Source of the DNA: Guillardia theta CCMP2712
Taxonomy: Eukaryota; Cryptophyceae; Pyrenomonadales; Geminigeraceae
Length of the DNA stretch: 64,000 bases
Assembly: GCF_000315625.1 (NCBI RefSeq)
Contig: NW_005434603.1
Coordinates: forward strand, 39,799-103,798
Reading direction: 5' to 3'
Shown here: positions 43,291-55,714 of the stretch, piece by piece
Numbering within the stretch: the first letter of the stretch is position 1
Layout of the letters: every line of letters starts with the position of its first letter
Notes under the pieces: model-generated
The model's database searches: none
What the model was told of the DNA's origin: nothing
The model's input: only the letters and a program-made list of their open reading frames with translations
Position numbers and translations under genes: made by a program

Positions 43291-46200
43291 TCATCTCATA
43301 GAGCGTCTGATCTGGTAGAAGTGTAGCGGACCCACGCCAGGACTCTCTGCCTCTCCGAGCCGCTCCTGAAGAAGCATGAATTCAAACGACAGCATGAGTC
43401 AGGAGAAGAGCAAAACAGACAGTGAAGAAAGATGAAGAAAATTCATGTGGGGAGGAGAGGTAGTGTAGAGAGGAGGAGCGATAGTGTGGAGCAGAGGAGG
43501 AGAGGTAGTCTAGAGAGGTTCACCTGACGAGGGTAGTATAAGTCCGTGTCAAAGGCGCAGAGCTTGGCCGCTTCCTCGTTCTCCAGGGCTCGTTTCTGTC
43601 GGGGGTACTGGAGGGGAACGTGAGGGCCAGGACGCAGAAGGAGGAGGCGAGAAATGAAGAGGAGTGGCGAAGGAGACTGAAGTTTGAGCGAGAGGACGTG
43701 GGGCAAGGCACGAGCGGGGTGGTATGGGGGGAAGGAAGGAAAAGAGAAGGAAAGGCGGGATTGGGGTGGGGTGGAGGAGGAGACAGGAGGAGGACCTTTC
43801 TCCAGTACTGCTGTCCAGTAGCAAACTCGCACCTCCCGTTGCTGTTGGCGCAGGCGTCGACGAAAGGTGAGTCCATATCAGGCCAGTTGCCAACCTCCGG
43901 GTCCCTCTCGAGGTCTGGGCCGATGGTGACAAGGCGATGGCGGCGAGACGACCAGCCCCAAGAGGAGGCGTTGGTGAAGCAGAAGTCCTGACAGTACCTG
44001 CGAGGTTGATGGTGAAGAGGAGGGGGAGGACGGGAGGAGGTGAAGGAGGAGGAGATGAGTTGAGAGGTCTGCGGGTAGGAAGTGGAGGAGGGTAGGAAGG
44101 AGAGGAGGAGGAGGGAAGAGGAAGGAGACACGAAGGAGCTGAGAGGAAGAGGGAAGAGGGAAGAGGAGGAGGGGAGAGAGGGAGAAGAGGGGACGGGGCG
44201 GAAGCATACTTGGCTCCTGGGACGTGCTTCCAGCAGCACATGTACAGCCCTCTTCCCTCGAGGACTTTTCGGATCAAGTTCCCTCCTGTTACCAGGCGCT
44301 TGAAGGCCAGCGGGCGATGAGCTGGACGGGTGATGCGGTCCCTGCTGTGAAACTTGGTCTGCACGTGGGAGCGGCGCGAGTAGTCCTTCATGGGATCTAC
44401 AGGACGGCCATCGAGGAAGGGACCTGGGATAGAGAGCAGAGGGCGTGAGGAGAGGAGGGGAGAGGCAGGGATGCAGGAGGAAGAATGAAGGAGGAAGAGG
44501 AGGAGAAGAGAGAGGCAGGGAGGCAGGAAGAGTGCATGAAGGGAGGGAGGAGGAAAGAAAGAGGGAGGGAGGCAGAAGGAAGGAGGGAGAAAGCAGGGAG
44601 AGCAGGGGAGATATGATAGAGGACAGGTTCCTCCCTCCTCTCACCTGCGTCCACGTCCTCCACGTAGTTGTCAGTGACGTCTTTCTCATCCGCCAGAGGT
44701 TCTCCCCTGCTCCTCCTGCAGAGGTTCCGACAACCTGCGCCTCGCATTGAGATGCTGGAGCAGGAAGAAGTCGAAATGCGGGTAGCGGGAGGGGGACGAG
44801 GCAGCGGAGGAGGTGGGAGAAAACAAGTCGTCGACGACGACGATGAATAAGAAAAAGAAGATTGAGGAGGAGGAGGAGGAGGAGGAGGAGGAGGAGGAGG
44901 AGGAGGAGGAGGAGGAGATGATGGTGGTGGTGATAATGATGATGATGAGGCCCGAAAAGCAAGAAGGGGGAAATGAAGGAAGTGATGAGTGAAAGTGAGT
45001 GAGAAAGGAAGCAAGTGAGGGAGTAGGTGAGTGACGGGAGGGAGAGAGGGAGGGGGCAAGGAAGGAAGGGAGAGTGAGTAGGGGAGGGAAGAAACATCGT
45101 CACCTGCCCCCCCAGCAAGCGGAGCAACGCGAAGATGGTCGCGCCTGTGCGAATATCGTAGGACTCGATGCTTCTTCCTTCATCCACCAGGTCTCTTCCT
45201 CCATAGCAAAGTCGCATTTCTGCTAAGTTGGAGGAGGAGGAGGAGGAGGAGGAGGAGGAAGGAGTCTGGCTGTCCTACTCAATTCGTCATATGTGAGACC
45301 ACTTCTCATCGTTTCTTCATACATTCTTTTTGCTCCTCCTCTTCATGCTCTGCCTTGCCTGTGCTCCTCCTGTCTGATGCTCGAGATCGCGCAAAGCTGC
45401 GAATCACTTGAGGAGGAAGAGGAGGAGGAGGAGGAGGAGGAAGAGGAGAAAGAAGAAGAAAGGAGGAAGAGGAGGAAGAAGAAGAGGAGGAAGAAGAAAG
45501 GAGGAGGAGGAGGAGGCAAGAAAGAGGGGGGGGGCGGGAAGAGGAGGAGGAGGAGGTGGAGTTGGAGTTGCGAAGGGTTCTCTACCTCTCTTCAGCTGAG
45601 CGATGGAGGACTGCGAGTGAAAACCGGAGAGGCAGACTGTGTTTCCCAGAGGGAGCTTGACGAACAGCTGGATCAAATCTTCCTCCTCCTCCTCCTNNNN
45701 NNNNNNNNNNNNNNNNNNNNNNNNNNNNNNNNNNNNNNNNNNNNNNNNNNNNNNNNNNNNNNNNNNNNNNNNNNNNNNNNNNNNNNNNNNNNNNNNGGGG
45801 ACTGCACGCAGACCGGCTCGGATGCAGTCCCAGGCCAAGCTACACTCATCAGCCTTCCAGCGGAACCGCGACATCTCCCGCTCACCCCAATACCCCACCT
45901 CCTCATCCATCGCTCCATGCCGCACGAGCTCCGCCTCCACCTCCTTCTCCTCCTCCTCCTCCTTCTCCTCCTCCTTGCCTCCGTCATGCTCGCATCCCCT
46001 GTGCGACTCCTGGTGTCCGCAGCAATCATGGGGGTGACAACCTTGCTTTTCCTTGCCTCCTGCTTCTCTCTTCCTCCCGCATCGCCACTTTGGGGTGTCG
46101 AGGCCCTCGGGAACGCCTGCTCTCCTCCCCTCCCGCACCCGAGGGGGCATTTCTACTCCCACCTTCACGCCTTCCGCCGACCCGAAGGAGAAGGCGAAGG

Positions 46201-47439
46201 AGGAGGGGGGGGAGGGGGAGGAGAAGGAGGAGGGGAGACTCGTGCTGGAGTCGGACCCAGTCTGCCATGGAGCAATGGCTGAGGAGTCGCCGTCCTGGAG
46301 GGACCGGGAGATGTCTCGTTTGATCTGGAAGGCAACTGATTGTATCCTCTCCCTCTCTGCCTCTGAGCTGATCTGCATGCAGACCTCAAGGCAGGAAGAC
46401 AGGAGGGAGGAGGACACCAGAGTCTCCTTCTCCCGTTGCTCACCTGGATTCGCCTCCTCCTCGCCTTCTCCTCCTCCCTGCTCAATGGTTGGATCGCAAT
46501 AAACCTCCTCGAGCTCGTTGCCTTCCGCTTGAACAAGGTCTGCATCGGACGCGTCCCTGCTCGCCCTCAGAACAGGCTCAAACGACAAGCAGCACCGGTA
46601 CCTTGCTTGACCGGGATCAGGACCCTGGGCTTCAGCCGGACCCTCCGTGAAAGGGCGATCAGGTCCTTGTCCTGCAGGAGAAGGTGAGCAACAAGACAGC
46701 AGGAGGTCATCTGGGCTACCGGAACCTTGCCGAGAGAGGTGCTTGCTCTGAATTTCCACCGCTCACAGTTGGAGCTCCTTGACTTGGGGATGAACCAGGT
46801 CCTCTGCCTCAGAGTCTTGATGTGGAGCCAACGGAACCTGGGCATGCATGCGTCATACGTACGGCAAGGGGCAGGGTGAGAAGGAAGAGGAGAGAAGACA
46901 GGAGTAACAAGAAGAAGGACAAGGCAGGAAGAGAGGGGCGACCTGCGAGATTTTTCCCTTATCTCAAGGGTCGTGCCAGTCAGGACAATCTCGGTGTTCA
47001 TGGTCTTGCAAACGACTCCAAGTTTCATCCAGAAGCTGTACCAGTCGAACTTCTTCTCCTTGCTCCCCTCAAGCTTAAGCTTCTTCACCCTCTTACTCGC
47101 GGACTTTTCTGACCGAGTCTCACTGGAGGCTGACAGGCTGTCCGTCGACCACGTTGCCTCGGGCATTACAGATCGTTTGACGAGGTCAAACTTGGGGAGG
47201 GTTGCGATGGGCCGGATCTCCTCGCTCTCGAAGCTGGTAGCTGGCTTGATAGCGGCATGCCCTGACCCTTGATCGCTTCGCTCTTGAGGACTCGCGATGC
47301 CCATGACCTCGTCGGGTTCGCTTGAACAGTTTGAGATAGACGAGCTCTCGAGCTGCGATGATCTCAGCGACGCCCCGAACCGCGCAAATGCTGAGATGCC
47401 ATGCTTGGCTGGAGAGCGCTTCACAGCCCAGGGAGCCAT
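43291..47439 (-). CDS. Large gene with a ubiquitin-like domain (possibly two genes)
   Basis: The clearest part is a ubiquitin fold split over two exons, about 45685-45586 and 45219-45104: IQLFVKLPLGNTVCL, then MRLCYGGRDLVDEGRSIESY and IFALLRLLGGQ, matching ubiquitin from its first strand to the LRLRGG tail. Upstream exons (47439-46943, 46837-46602, 46527 onward) join in phase and encode Ser-rich sequence, a basic region and an acidic segment. Downstream exons encode DPMKDYSRRSH...GLYMCCWKHVPGAK, a Cys/Trp-rich part (YCQDFCFTNASSWGW, CEFATGQQYWRK) and the end LHFYQIRRSMR at stop 43291. The junctions 45104 to about 44735 and 44215 to 43995 do not close in phase, and a gap falls before the ubiquitin exon, so this may be two adjacent genes. 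No family recognised beyond the ubiquitin-like domain. Confidence 0.55.
44868..44918. repeat. (GAG)n microsatellite
   Basis: About 16 GAG triplets on the plus strand within an intron of the ubiquitin-like gene. Another (GAG)n lies at 45231-45259. Confidence 0.9.
45697..45796. other. Assembly gap (100 N)
   Basis: Exactly 100 N beside a CCT trinucleotide run, just 5' (in gene direction) of the ubiquitin-like exon. Confidence 0.99.
45838..46360. repeat. Diverged inverted duplication
   Basis: The plus strand at about 45855-45935 and the minus strand at about 46340-46250 encode similar peptides (FQRNRDISRSPQ and FQIKRDISRSLQ), and the reverse frames likewise (HGAMDEEVGYWGEREMSRF and HGAMAEESPSWRDREMSRL). 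An approximately 90-base segment is therefore present in opposite orientations inside the 5' part of the ubiquitin-like gene. Confidence 0.75.
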
Positions 47440-47689
47440 GAGGAGAAACGAGTTGAGGAGAGGACCTTGTCCGATAACAATCAAAGCCTAGATACTTCAG
47501 CTTGAGCAAGGTCGATGATCAGTTCTCGAGCAGGGAGGAAGTAGCACGAGGCACCGGTATCATATCCTTCATCTCCTTCAGCATCGCTCCTCCCTTACCT
47601 CCCGCCATCCTCCTCCCTCGACCTTACTCCTGCCGTTCCCCCCATCACTTTCGGCCGTTGACCTTTTTTACTTTGTTGACTCCTCAAAC

Positions 47690-47960
47690 CATCACTGAGA
47701 GCTCCCAGAGTGGCAAGCGGACGCAGCCAGTGCCACCCGGCGTCACGGAAGGTTCGGCCCGGCCCGGCCGGCGCCGCTGCCAGGCTTAGCCGAGCGGATT
47801 CTGACCTTTAGGCAAGCTTACATGGTTGCCCATGCCCGGGCTCACTTCGAGTGAAAGACCAGTGCGAGGACATTCATGGCGGGGGCTGGCACGGGCCGGG
47901 CGACAGTGACGTTGCCAAGTTGGATCATGAGGGGTACGGTCACAATGTATATAGTTCAAT
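47690..47960. other. Intergenic, short GC-rich patch
   Basis: Between the ubiquitin-like and RING genes; GGCCCGGCCCGGCCGGCGCC at 47757 resembles the GC-rich islands. From there to about 48590 I see no convincing gene. Confidence 0.45.
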
Positions 47961-48596
47961 ATACTGCTAGTGAATCAGTTGAGATGACTTGCTGCTAACT
48001 TGATGATCGCTGCGATGAGCCCCACTGACAGGGCAATAGCGAGGAAGACATATACCTGGCACCTGACCAACATCGTTACACACCCCAGCACGAGCCCCTA
48101 CGATCACACTGACCCGCACACCCCCTGCCGCGTCCTCGTGCGCCTCCGTGTGCGGATGGATTGTGCCCTGAGTTGCTGGGAGGAAGACGTATGAGCGCCC
48201 ACAGGCGCAAGCATGCTGGTTGAGGCACCTGCAGCGCTCGGAGAACTTCTTGAGTGTAGAGAAGATCAGGAGTTCTATCTTGCTCGATCTCCACGATCAT
48301 CTATTTCACATGTCACGCAGTGTGTGAGGCCTGCGGGTGTTTACCTTCTCCACGTGAGGCAACATCTTGACTGGTTCTATCGGTTCCACTTTCTCCCTGT
48401 CAGTCTTCGTGCACATTTCTCCAAGAATCCTGCCACAACATCATCCGTTCAATCGCGGAAGAACCTGTGCTGCTACCATTCGTTGCCGTCTAACATGTGA
48501 AGTAAAGCGGCGATGAGCTCTATCCTATCATTGATTGATTTGAAGAGCGTTTCGCAGCCTTCACACAAACCCATGTAAGTTGAATCCATAAATCCA

Positions 48597-49546
48597 TCAA
48601 GCGCTACCTTCTTCTCCTGGCTTTGTGCTGAGGACTGTGATGCCACGGTCTCTATCAGCAGTTGACATGTTGATGTGTGAGATGCACTCTCTGATGAAAT
48701 CAGCAATGTGAGCAAGAGCTCTGAGAGCATTGTGATGCAGCGGGAAAGAGACGGGAGACCAGAAGCAAGCAGCACTCACCGGCATGACGGGCACAACCAT
48801 ACTCCGTTCGAAGTCAGGGCGAAGCGTTCAGTGCTCTGAGCACAGGCCGCACAGAGGTAGTGCTTGCACCTGCCCCGGAAGGATCAGCCGTATGTCTTCA
48901 TCCCTCGTTGCCTCTTCACCCGGTCACGACGGAGCTCTCACACTGGAGGTCTTCAAGGCAGATGCAGCACTCCCTACCTTCGCACGTATTCTCGGGCTCT
49001 TCGGTCGAGCCCCCAAACACGTTACGGGCAGGCCACATGGCTCGCACAATCTGAAGCTCGTAGAGACTCCTAGAGCTCGTAGACTCCGTTAAGGGCATGT
49101 TCGACGTGCGCTGGGGGTCGATGATAGACCGTTCGATGTTGATCGCAACGCTCCTCTCTTCAGCCTGCCTCCGGTTCGACGGGGCTCGCCCGATGCAAGC
49201 AAGGGTCCCTTCTCTGCCGGGGAAGCAAGACGCAGCATGGCACTCCTCACTCGCCGGTGATTCTGAGCTGAGCTCGCCGGTCAGCGGGACCTCAGCACGG
49301 CGTCCGTCAGAGGAATCCACCAGGAGGCGAACGTCCTGTGTGGATCTTGGCTGAGCGCGGTCAATGTCCGCCAGGTCCGATGTTTCATCTGCTGGTCGGG
49401 TCTCCTCGGGGTTCAGATTCACCTTCAAGAACGTCAATCTAGCTTCCTACCTCAAGGAAAACTCGCTCTCTCACCAGGTCACCGGGTGGGTCGGGCGAGC
49501 CTTCCAGTAAGGAAGGATCGTCTTGGGGCTCGCTTAAGTGATGCAT
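48597..49546 (-). CDS. RING-finger protein (putative E3 ubiquitin ligase)
   Basis: Minus-strand exons: about 49546-49451 (MHHLSEPQDDPSLL start), 49422-48918, 48876-48783 and 48729-48597. The RING-HC pattern is CCICLEDL, then after the splice CKHYLCAACAQS, then WLCPSC: Cys-x2-Cys, Cys-x-His-x2-Cys-x2-Cys and Cys-x2-Cys in the correct order, with the intron 48917-48877 (41 bases) removing stop codons and joining in phase. The N-terminal 190 residues are acidic/Ser-rich without a known domain; the tail is helical (ALAHIADFIRECISHINMS). The first intron (49450-49423) would be only 28 bases, so the first exon is less certain and the start could differ. Typical function would be ubiquitin transfer with an E2; substrate unknown. 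Confidence 0.75.
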
Positions 49547-49739
49547 CTGGGAGCGGCTTGCAGTCTGATCCTTATTGTGAGTCCACACGATTGTCCACTA
49601 CTGCACACTGTGCCAACCAGCCTGAAGATGCTCGAATGAGTTTCTGCAGAGAAGGATCATGTCAAAGTCGACCGAGGAACAAACAGCTGTCCACAAAGAA
49701 AAGAAGGAAAACAGATGTTGATATCAAAGTATTGTAACT

Positions 49740-52185
49740 GAACAATGTCATGGGGTTGACAAGATATCCGAACTTCTTATCCATTTCTCTCCCTCAAGAT
49801 TGTTTTACGTTCTGCTCCCTAAGTCTCCAGGCCCCACCTGTACAGCTCACTGCTCACAAAGGAGCGGCATCTCATTCAGGATGCAAAGACAACCAAGGTC
49901 ATTTCAATCATCACAAGTGCCTAGATAAAGAGCTTTGTCAAATCCCGATGCCATACTCTCACGTGTGGTGCTTCCCTGTGCTAGGTCCGATCGAAACTTT
50001 CTGCATCCTCCAACTTTGCGGGAAAATTTTGCTCCCCTCACCTAGTCATGCACGAACATCTACAAACGAATGTGACATCTCGGCGTCGATATGCTGTTTC
50101 TTGATGTCTAGCACTGGATCCCAAAAACTGCCATTATGATAGTCGAACCTTTGCTTTCCCTCCATTTCTCTTCCCTTTCCTTCATGCCATTCTTCTACCT
50201 CCGGCTCCTTCAATCAATGACCCACTACCCCCACCCCCTCGATTGTGAGTGTGCCCTCACCAAGACAGGCAGTCGATGCCTCCACCCCTACCCCGATCTA
50301 CTGAATTCCCCTCTAGACCTGAACTTTCACCACCCCTCAGGCTTTAATGCACCCCCCGTCACAGAAACTACCCCACCCCACATCAGAGATTCCTGACCCG
50401 GTCTATTCCCCGGGATATTTCAGTCCAGTCCTCCTCAATGCAGCAATTGATCACCCACCCACCCTACTGTATATTTCTTGCCCCCCGGGGGGGGGGTATT
50501 TTTGGTACCATGCTAGGGTGGGGGAGGATGCTGGATGAAAGAAAGGGTTCAAAGTACCCCCTTCGATGGCAGTACCCTACCTCCAGTGTTAACTTGACTT
50601 GAAGACTGAACGGCTCGGACCGGGTGCAAGTCTTTAGCAGTACCGTATACCACCGGTCCCTCCGACCAGCAGGGTACCGCTACTATCCGGCAGTCACTGA
50701 TTGCATGTGCAGTGATGAGTAAAACTTTAGTACGTCAAACCATTTAATCTCAGTACTCCATGTTCAATCTTTGTGTCGATCGTTGTACCAGTTACTTTAA
50801 AATAGTGTTGCACAAGTACTGGGAGTATATCATCTTTTATAAAGCTAGAATCAGTTTTTGACCCGGAACTTCCGTCCACCGCCGGGTCCGAGAACTCAGT
50901 GCTGCTGGCGGTCGGTCTGAGTTGAAGCGGCGCCGGGCCCGGGCGGCCCAACTTGGCCCCGGCCCGCCCCGGCCGGGCGGGCCCGGCCGGACTCCCCGTA
51001 CGGTCACGAGTCTCACGGACGGTTGTTGAATCCGGCTGCCACAGCCACCGCGCGGGAGGCTGGCCGCCGGGCGGGGCCGCCGGGCGGCGGGCCGGCCCGC
51101 CGCGCCGCCCGGCACACTGGCAGTGGGGTGAGAAGGCCCGGTGTTCAACTTCAAGTTAAGTGGCCAACCGTGACTGAGGTTTTCGTGTCTTTACGCCGCA
51201 CTGCGCAGGCGGGCCCACGAGCATATCTATCTGATGGGGGGGGGGGGCGGTCTTGAAGGCGCTGAGGGGGTCCTACGATAGCGGTATTGTAACGGTGTAG
51301 TACCCCTGAACCCCAATTATGTACAGTCAAAATCACCGGTAGTCAATAGATCCAGTACCCCCAGTACCCCTTCGAATTCGTAGATGGGTCATCGGGTTCA
51401 GATGTTGAATGATCAGGATGTGGGCCAGGGTTGGAAAGGATTTCACAGAATCGAGAACCGTCATAAAATAACTTGGAAAATTGACAATAAATCTTTCAAA
51501 TTTTGAAATATTAATATAAACATTCTTATGACATACGCAAACACTGATTATTCTCTGGGGTCTTCGGGAAAAGAATGCTGAAGAAGGGCGAGCATGCAGT
51601 AAATTCAGGCGGGTAGTTCAAGGGCACGAGGATCTATGGAGGGAGGGAGGGAGGAGAGCGAGCATGTGCATGAGCAAGGGCAGCAAGAACACAATCAAGC
51701 GAGGAAGGGAGTGCCCTGATGAGATGGGACATCATTTGTGTATCGCATGCCAAGGAAGGGGTGAACTTGGACGAAGCACCGTTTTTTTCAACACTGCCTG
51801 AACGAGAGTAGCGGGGAAAGCAGACTCGAAAAAGAATGAGATAAATGTAGGAGTAATGGTAGAATTTTCTGTGCAGCGGTCAGGATGTGTTGTGTGCCCC
51901 TGGATGCATCGCATGCGCTGTTCAGTGAGTCCGTGCTGTTACACAATGGCATTTCGGCATACACGTGTGCAATAATCCAAGCGAGTGATCATGCATGTAC
52001 ATGTTGTACTTTGCAAGATTACTTTTGTGATTGACAAAATCACATTTCTCACTTCGACTGATTCATCTCTTTGAGCGCAGGAGGTCGTTGTTGCCCCGCT
52101 GGTTGAGTCGACGCTTGAGTGTTGAGTGGTCCCGGTCGATGATCTGTGAGCGAGACTGATCATCAGGAGTTCTTGAGTGTTGCAA
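49740..52185. other. Long intergenic region with GC-rich island 6
   Basis: CAGTACCCTACCTCC occurs at about 50569-50583 and GC-rich, CCGGCC-type sequence covers about 50870-51130. A 129-codon open frame at 49750-50139 is Cys/Ser/Pro-rich, with no family or splice support. From 51150 to 52185 the sequence is AT-richer and I see no gene. Confidence 0.5.
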
Positions 52186-54522
52186 ATGTCAATCTTTCTC
52201 CGCAAGCTTGCAAGCAACAACAAGTCGCCCAACTTCCAGAGCTCTCAGGGAGTAATCGGGAGGCACGTTCGCCTCGAGGAGCATGGGAACACGGTCTTCT
52301 GCTGTGCCTTCTCCGGCGAGTCGGAGACGCACGACATCGAGCTTGCAACTGCCGCATATGATGGGACGACGAGGATCTGGGATGTTGCAAAATGCACTCA
52401 AAACACGAGCAAGAAGAGCAAGTCTGTCCACCACTTGCTCGCTCCCCGCACAATGACTCTCTGTTTCCCGCAGGAAGATATTGAAGGGAAACTCAGGAGG
52501 GGTCTGGTGTTGCGTGTACTCCTCTAGCTCCCACGTTCTGGTGTCTGGGTGCTCCAAAGGCACTCTGTGTGCCTACTCGAGAGGCAAGTATCAGATCCTT
52601 GGCCGTCAGGACCTTGCTCACGGGCCCAACGCTGTGTTCTCCGCTTCCATGGTGAGACGTCCTGTCGCTACGCAGGCTGCTCGTCTTAGTGTGGTGCAGC
52701 ACGACCGGAGCGATGTGCTGGCGACCGGCGGAGGAGACAAGCGCCTGAAGCTGTGGAGAGTCGACGATGCTGATGTGAGAGCGCAGTTAAGACTCGTCGT
52801 TGTTGCCGTTGATGCTGCTCCCTAGAGCGCTACCCCGGGTATCTCAGCCTTGTCGACGCTGACTGGTCACTCGGGCGATGTTGTGTCATGCTGCTTCAAG
52901 CCCAACACAGTACTGCACGCGCGTGAGGGGAGGACGTCGTTGACTGTCGTGCAGGATCTGTTGGTGTCGGGGAGTGAGGACCGACATATCCGAGTCTGGG
53001 ACATCAACAGCAACGAATGTCTGCAGACGCTGATCGGACACACGGCAGAAGTCTGTGCGTGCAGCTACGACCGAGACGGGTCGATGCTGGCGACTGCCAG
53101 CAGCGACAAGACGGTCGGGAGGAGGGAGTGGTGAGGCATGCTAGCTGACAGCAGCATCAGGTGAGAATCTGGGACTCAAGGCAGAAGAATCGTTGCATCC
53201 AGACTATCAGTGGGCACAAGGCGTCAGTCTACTCCTGCACCTTCCGAAAGTGTTCTTTCGACCTGCTTGCTTCGGCTTCTCAGGTGAATCCTCCGGTTCT
53301 CACGTCCTTGGTGTGAACGGCGGGCAGGACGGCAGCGTCGCCATTTGGGATCCAAGGAACTGGAAATGCTGCCAGGTGCAAGGGAGGAGGAGCTGTCAAT
53401 AAATCTCACTGTTCGCTTGCAGGTTATCCGCCAGCACCAGGGAGAGGTGGTTGGCCTGGCTTTCCATCCCCACGGTACCATGCTGGCGACCGGGTCGGCC
53501 GACATGGCGGTCAACTTGTACTTCGTGAGGAACGAGGGCCCTCAGGTGAGGAGTTCCTGGAATGAGGAGAGGGGAGATGATGAGGCCGATGGCAGGAGGC
53601 GGACTATGTCGACTTTGCTGGAGACTGGGAGAAGGAAGAGCCTACTTCGCCCATCAATGGCTCGAGCCCGCAGGTTGCGGCTCCTTACAGTCGTCCTCTT
53701 TATCCTCACCCGCGCCGCAGGTCCCCGGCTCCTCCTCCCTTAGACCCGCAAGCGGCCCCATGGTGCGAGCACGCATGCGAGTATGCGCAGTTGTGGCTGA
53801 CGGGTTTGAAGGTGATGGAGGTGGCGACCGAGTTCTCCCCGAGCATACGGCCAGTCGACGATGAGCTGGATCCGATCTCGTCCTTCAACGGCAGGGCTCA
53901 GCTGGGGAAGCAAGCCAGTGTCGTCCGGCAGATGGAGGCTGAGAACGTCCGGCACTTCCTTGTGACGCGGCTCAGTGTCGCTGACACTCCCGAGCAGGCT
54001 GAAGATGCTCGTCTGGACCTCGTCAGCCCCGACGTCAGGAAGGAGCTCGAGGACGAGCTTGCCCTCCAGCAGATCATCCTGGAGCAGGCCATGGAGAGGA
54101 AGCACAGGGACGGCTGGAAAGTTCGGGTGAGCTTTTCCCATCGTTGGCTGCCCCGGATGACGGCAGGAGCGCAGGACGCGGACCCTGAGGACGTGGAGGA
54201 GCTGAGAGTTCTTTTGAAGAAGTTCTACGTGGAAGGTGATGAACCCTGTGCGTCTTGACCTGCTTGCTGAGCGTCATGGGCAGTCAACCCCACGAAGCTT
54301 TCGAGAATCGAGGCTATCGTGCAAGACTATGCTGATAGAGGCGGAGGGCCCACGGTCAGCTTGACAGCAGTAGACGGGAAGGTGGTGGTGACCTGGCTTG
54401 CAGGAGAGAGAAGCGCTCAACATGGACTTGCGCGCTGTACTTGCTGGTTTAGAGAGTTGGTGAGCAGACTGACGGGCTGACAGGTTTATGGTGTTGACTT
54501 GTCAAGCGTCGCCTCAAAGTGA
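52186..54522 (+). CDS. WD40 repeat protein with an unrecognised C-terminal region
   Basis: Exons include 52186-52421 and 52474-52776 (in phase, 52-base intron), about 52851-53113, 53161-53281, 53335-53380, 53423-53547, about 53791-54126, about 54176-54230, 54284-54459 and 54484-54522. At least six WD repeats are visible: LATAAYDGTTRIWD, LVSGCSKGTLCAYS, LATGGGDKRLKLWR, LVSGSEDRHIRVWD, LATASSDKTVRIWD, DGSVAIWD and LATGSADMAVNLYF, enough for one beta-propeller. The remaining roughly 200 residues are acidic and helical (VRKELEDELALQQIILEQAM, DVEELRVLLKKFYVE) and end with a Trp/Cys segment; I do not recognise this part. AATAAA lies 85 bases after the stop. The final intron would be only 24 bases; unspliced, the protein would stop six codons after FREL. 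Confidence 0.8.
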
Positions 54523-54606
54523 AGCGCTGGGAGGCTGAACATAACGCTGCGACCACTATGCTAACGGTAGATATCTACTCGAATTCTTCTTAAATGTACA
54601 AAGCAG

Positions 54607-54612
54607 AATAAA
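54607..54612 (+). promoter_or_regulatory. Polyadenylation signal AATAAA
   Basis: AATAAA 85 bases downstream of the WD40 gene stop, in the AT-rich gap before the convergent membrane-protein gene. Confidence 0.5.
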
Positions 54613-54783
54613 TCGAAAACTATCATTGTCGTTGTTTTTATTTCACGATAATACATCCACACCAAACCAGATCCTTTCAATACTGCCAAAAGTCCTCAGC
54701 ATCTCGAGATCTCCTCTTCAATAAGTCTTGTCATCAGCTGCTAACTCTTGAGACTTCCGTGACCTGGTCCAACCCGAGCGAGC

Positions 54784-55714
54784 TCATTGTTTCGGCGCCT
54801 GCTCCTTCCTCATGTAGTAGATGACGACGCCTGTGCCGACCAACAGGAAGAAGATGACGAGGAGGTGAACTTCCTGCAGTTCAAGGCTGTGAGAACATAA
54901 GATGCAACAGGCTCGTCTGACCTTGTCCGTATGTCCTGCAATGTAGTGCGAGTTGCTGCTATTCGGCTTGTCTTGGATGGCCTGCAGGTGCTCATCAACG
55001 AGGTGGGAGGGGACAAGCACAGGCTTCACCTCCTCGACGGACTTGGAGATCTCCTTGCCTTTCCCTCCCTTGATGTCTTTGGGGAGGATGTCACTGGCAA
55101 TCGAAGAGCTCCCTCCTGCACGAGGGTTACATCAGACCACGAGCTGCCCAGATGTGTAAAATCTCACCTGCAGACGCTGAGGGAGAGGAGGGAGCCTGAG
55201 CAGGCTGAGGGGCTGGGGGAGCTTGCTCGGTCGCAGAGGCTGAAAGAAGAGTCAGCAGCAGCTCGAGTTTCCTTACTCTGCCTGACTAACCTGCTGCTTG
55301 GAGGGACTGCTTTGACCTGGAAGGCATCGGCGCCTGCATGCTTGCTACCTGCGACTGCACCGCAAGCTGCTTGCTCTGCGTGGGAGCCACGGAGTTCTGC
55401 TGCATCTGTGAGTCGGATGCCTGCTGAGCCTGTTGGGCAGCAGCGTGCGGGGCGAATTGAGGCATCCCACTAAGGTCCTGGTAGTGGGGAGCTTTTTGCT
55501 CAGCCTTGACCGTCTGATCTCCAGCCAAGAAAGCTGCCGAGGGGAGAACGTTAGAACAAGCAGATCCCAACCCTCCACACAACTCACAGATCACAAGGGC
55601 CCCTGCGATGATGCCCAGGAAGACAGTGCCAGCGTTCCAGTTGCTCTTGGATGGGCTCTTTGAAGGATTTCTATTCACATAGGATGTAGGCGCCACTGCA
55701 CCATACAAGGCCAT
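54784..55714 (-). CDS. Two-helix membrane protein with Gln/Pro/Ala-rich middle
   Basis: The start ATG at 55714 gives MALYGAVAPTSYVNRNPSKS, followed by a hydrophobic helix (AGTVFLGIIAGALVIC), a Gln/Ala-rich stretch (HAAAQQAQQASDSQMQQ), a Pro/Ala segment (EQAPPAPQPAQAPSSPS), a charged part (LPKDIKGGKGKEISKSVEE) and, in the last exon, a second helix (VHLLVIFFLLVGTGVVIYYM) with the basic tail RKEQAPKQ and stop at 54784. Exon joins are by GT-AG sites near 55589/55530, 55292/55237, 55167/55115 and 54923/54872; exact boundaries were not all verified. The topology would place the low-complexity loop on one side of a membrane. No family recognised. It converges on the WD40 gene. Confidence 0.6.

Noticed and set aside
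49750..50139. 129-codon Cys/Ser/Pro-rich frame
   Set aside because: No motif, no splice-consistent neighbours and no poly(A) signal.
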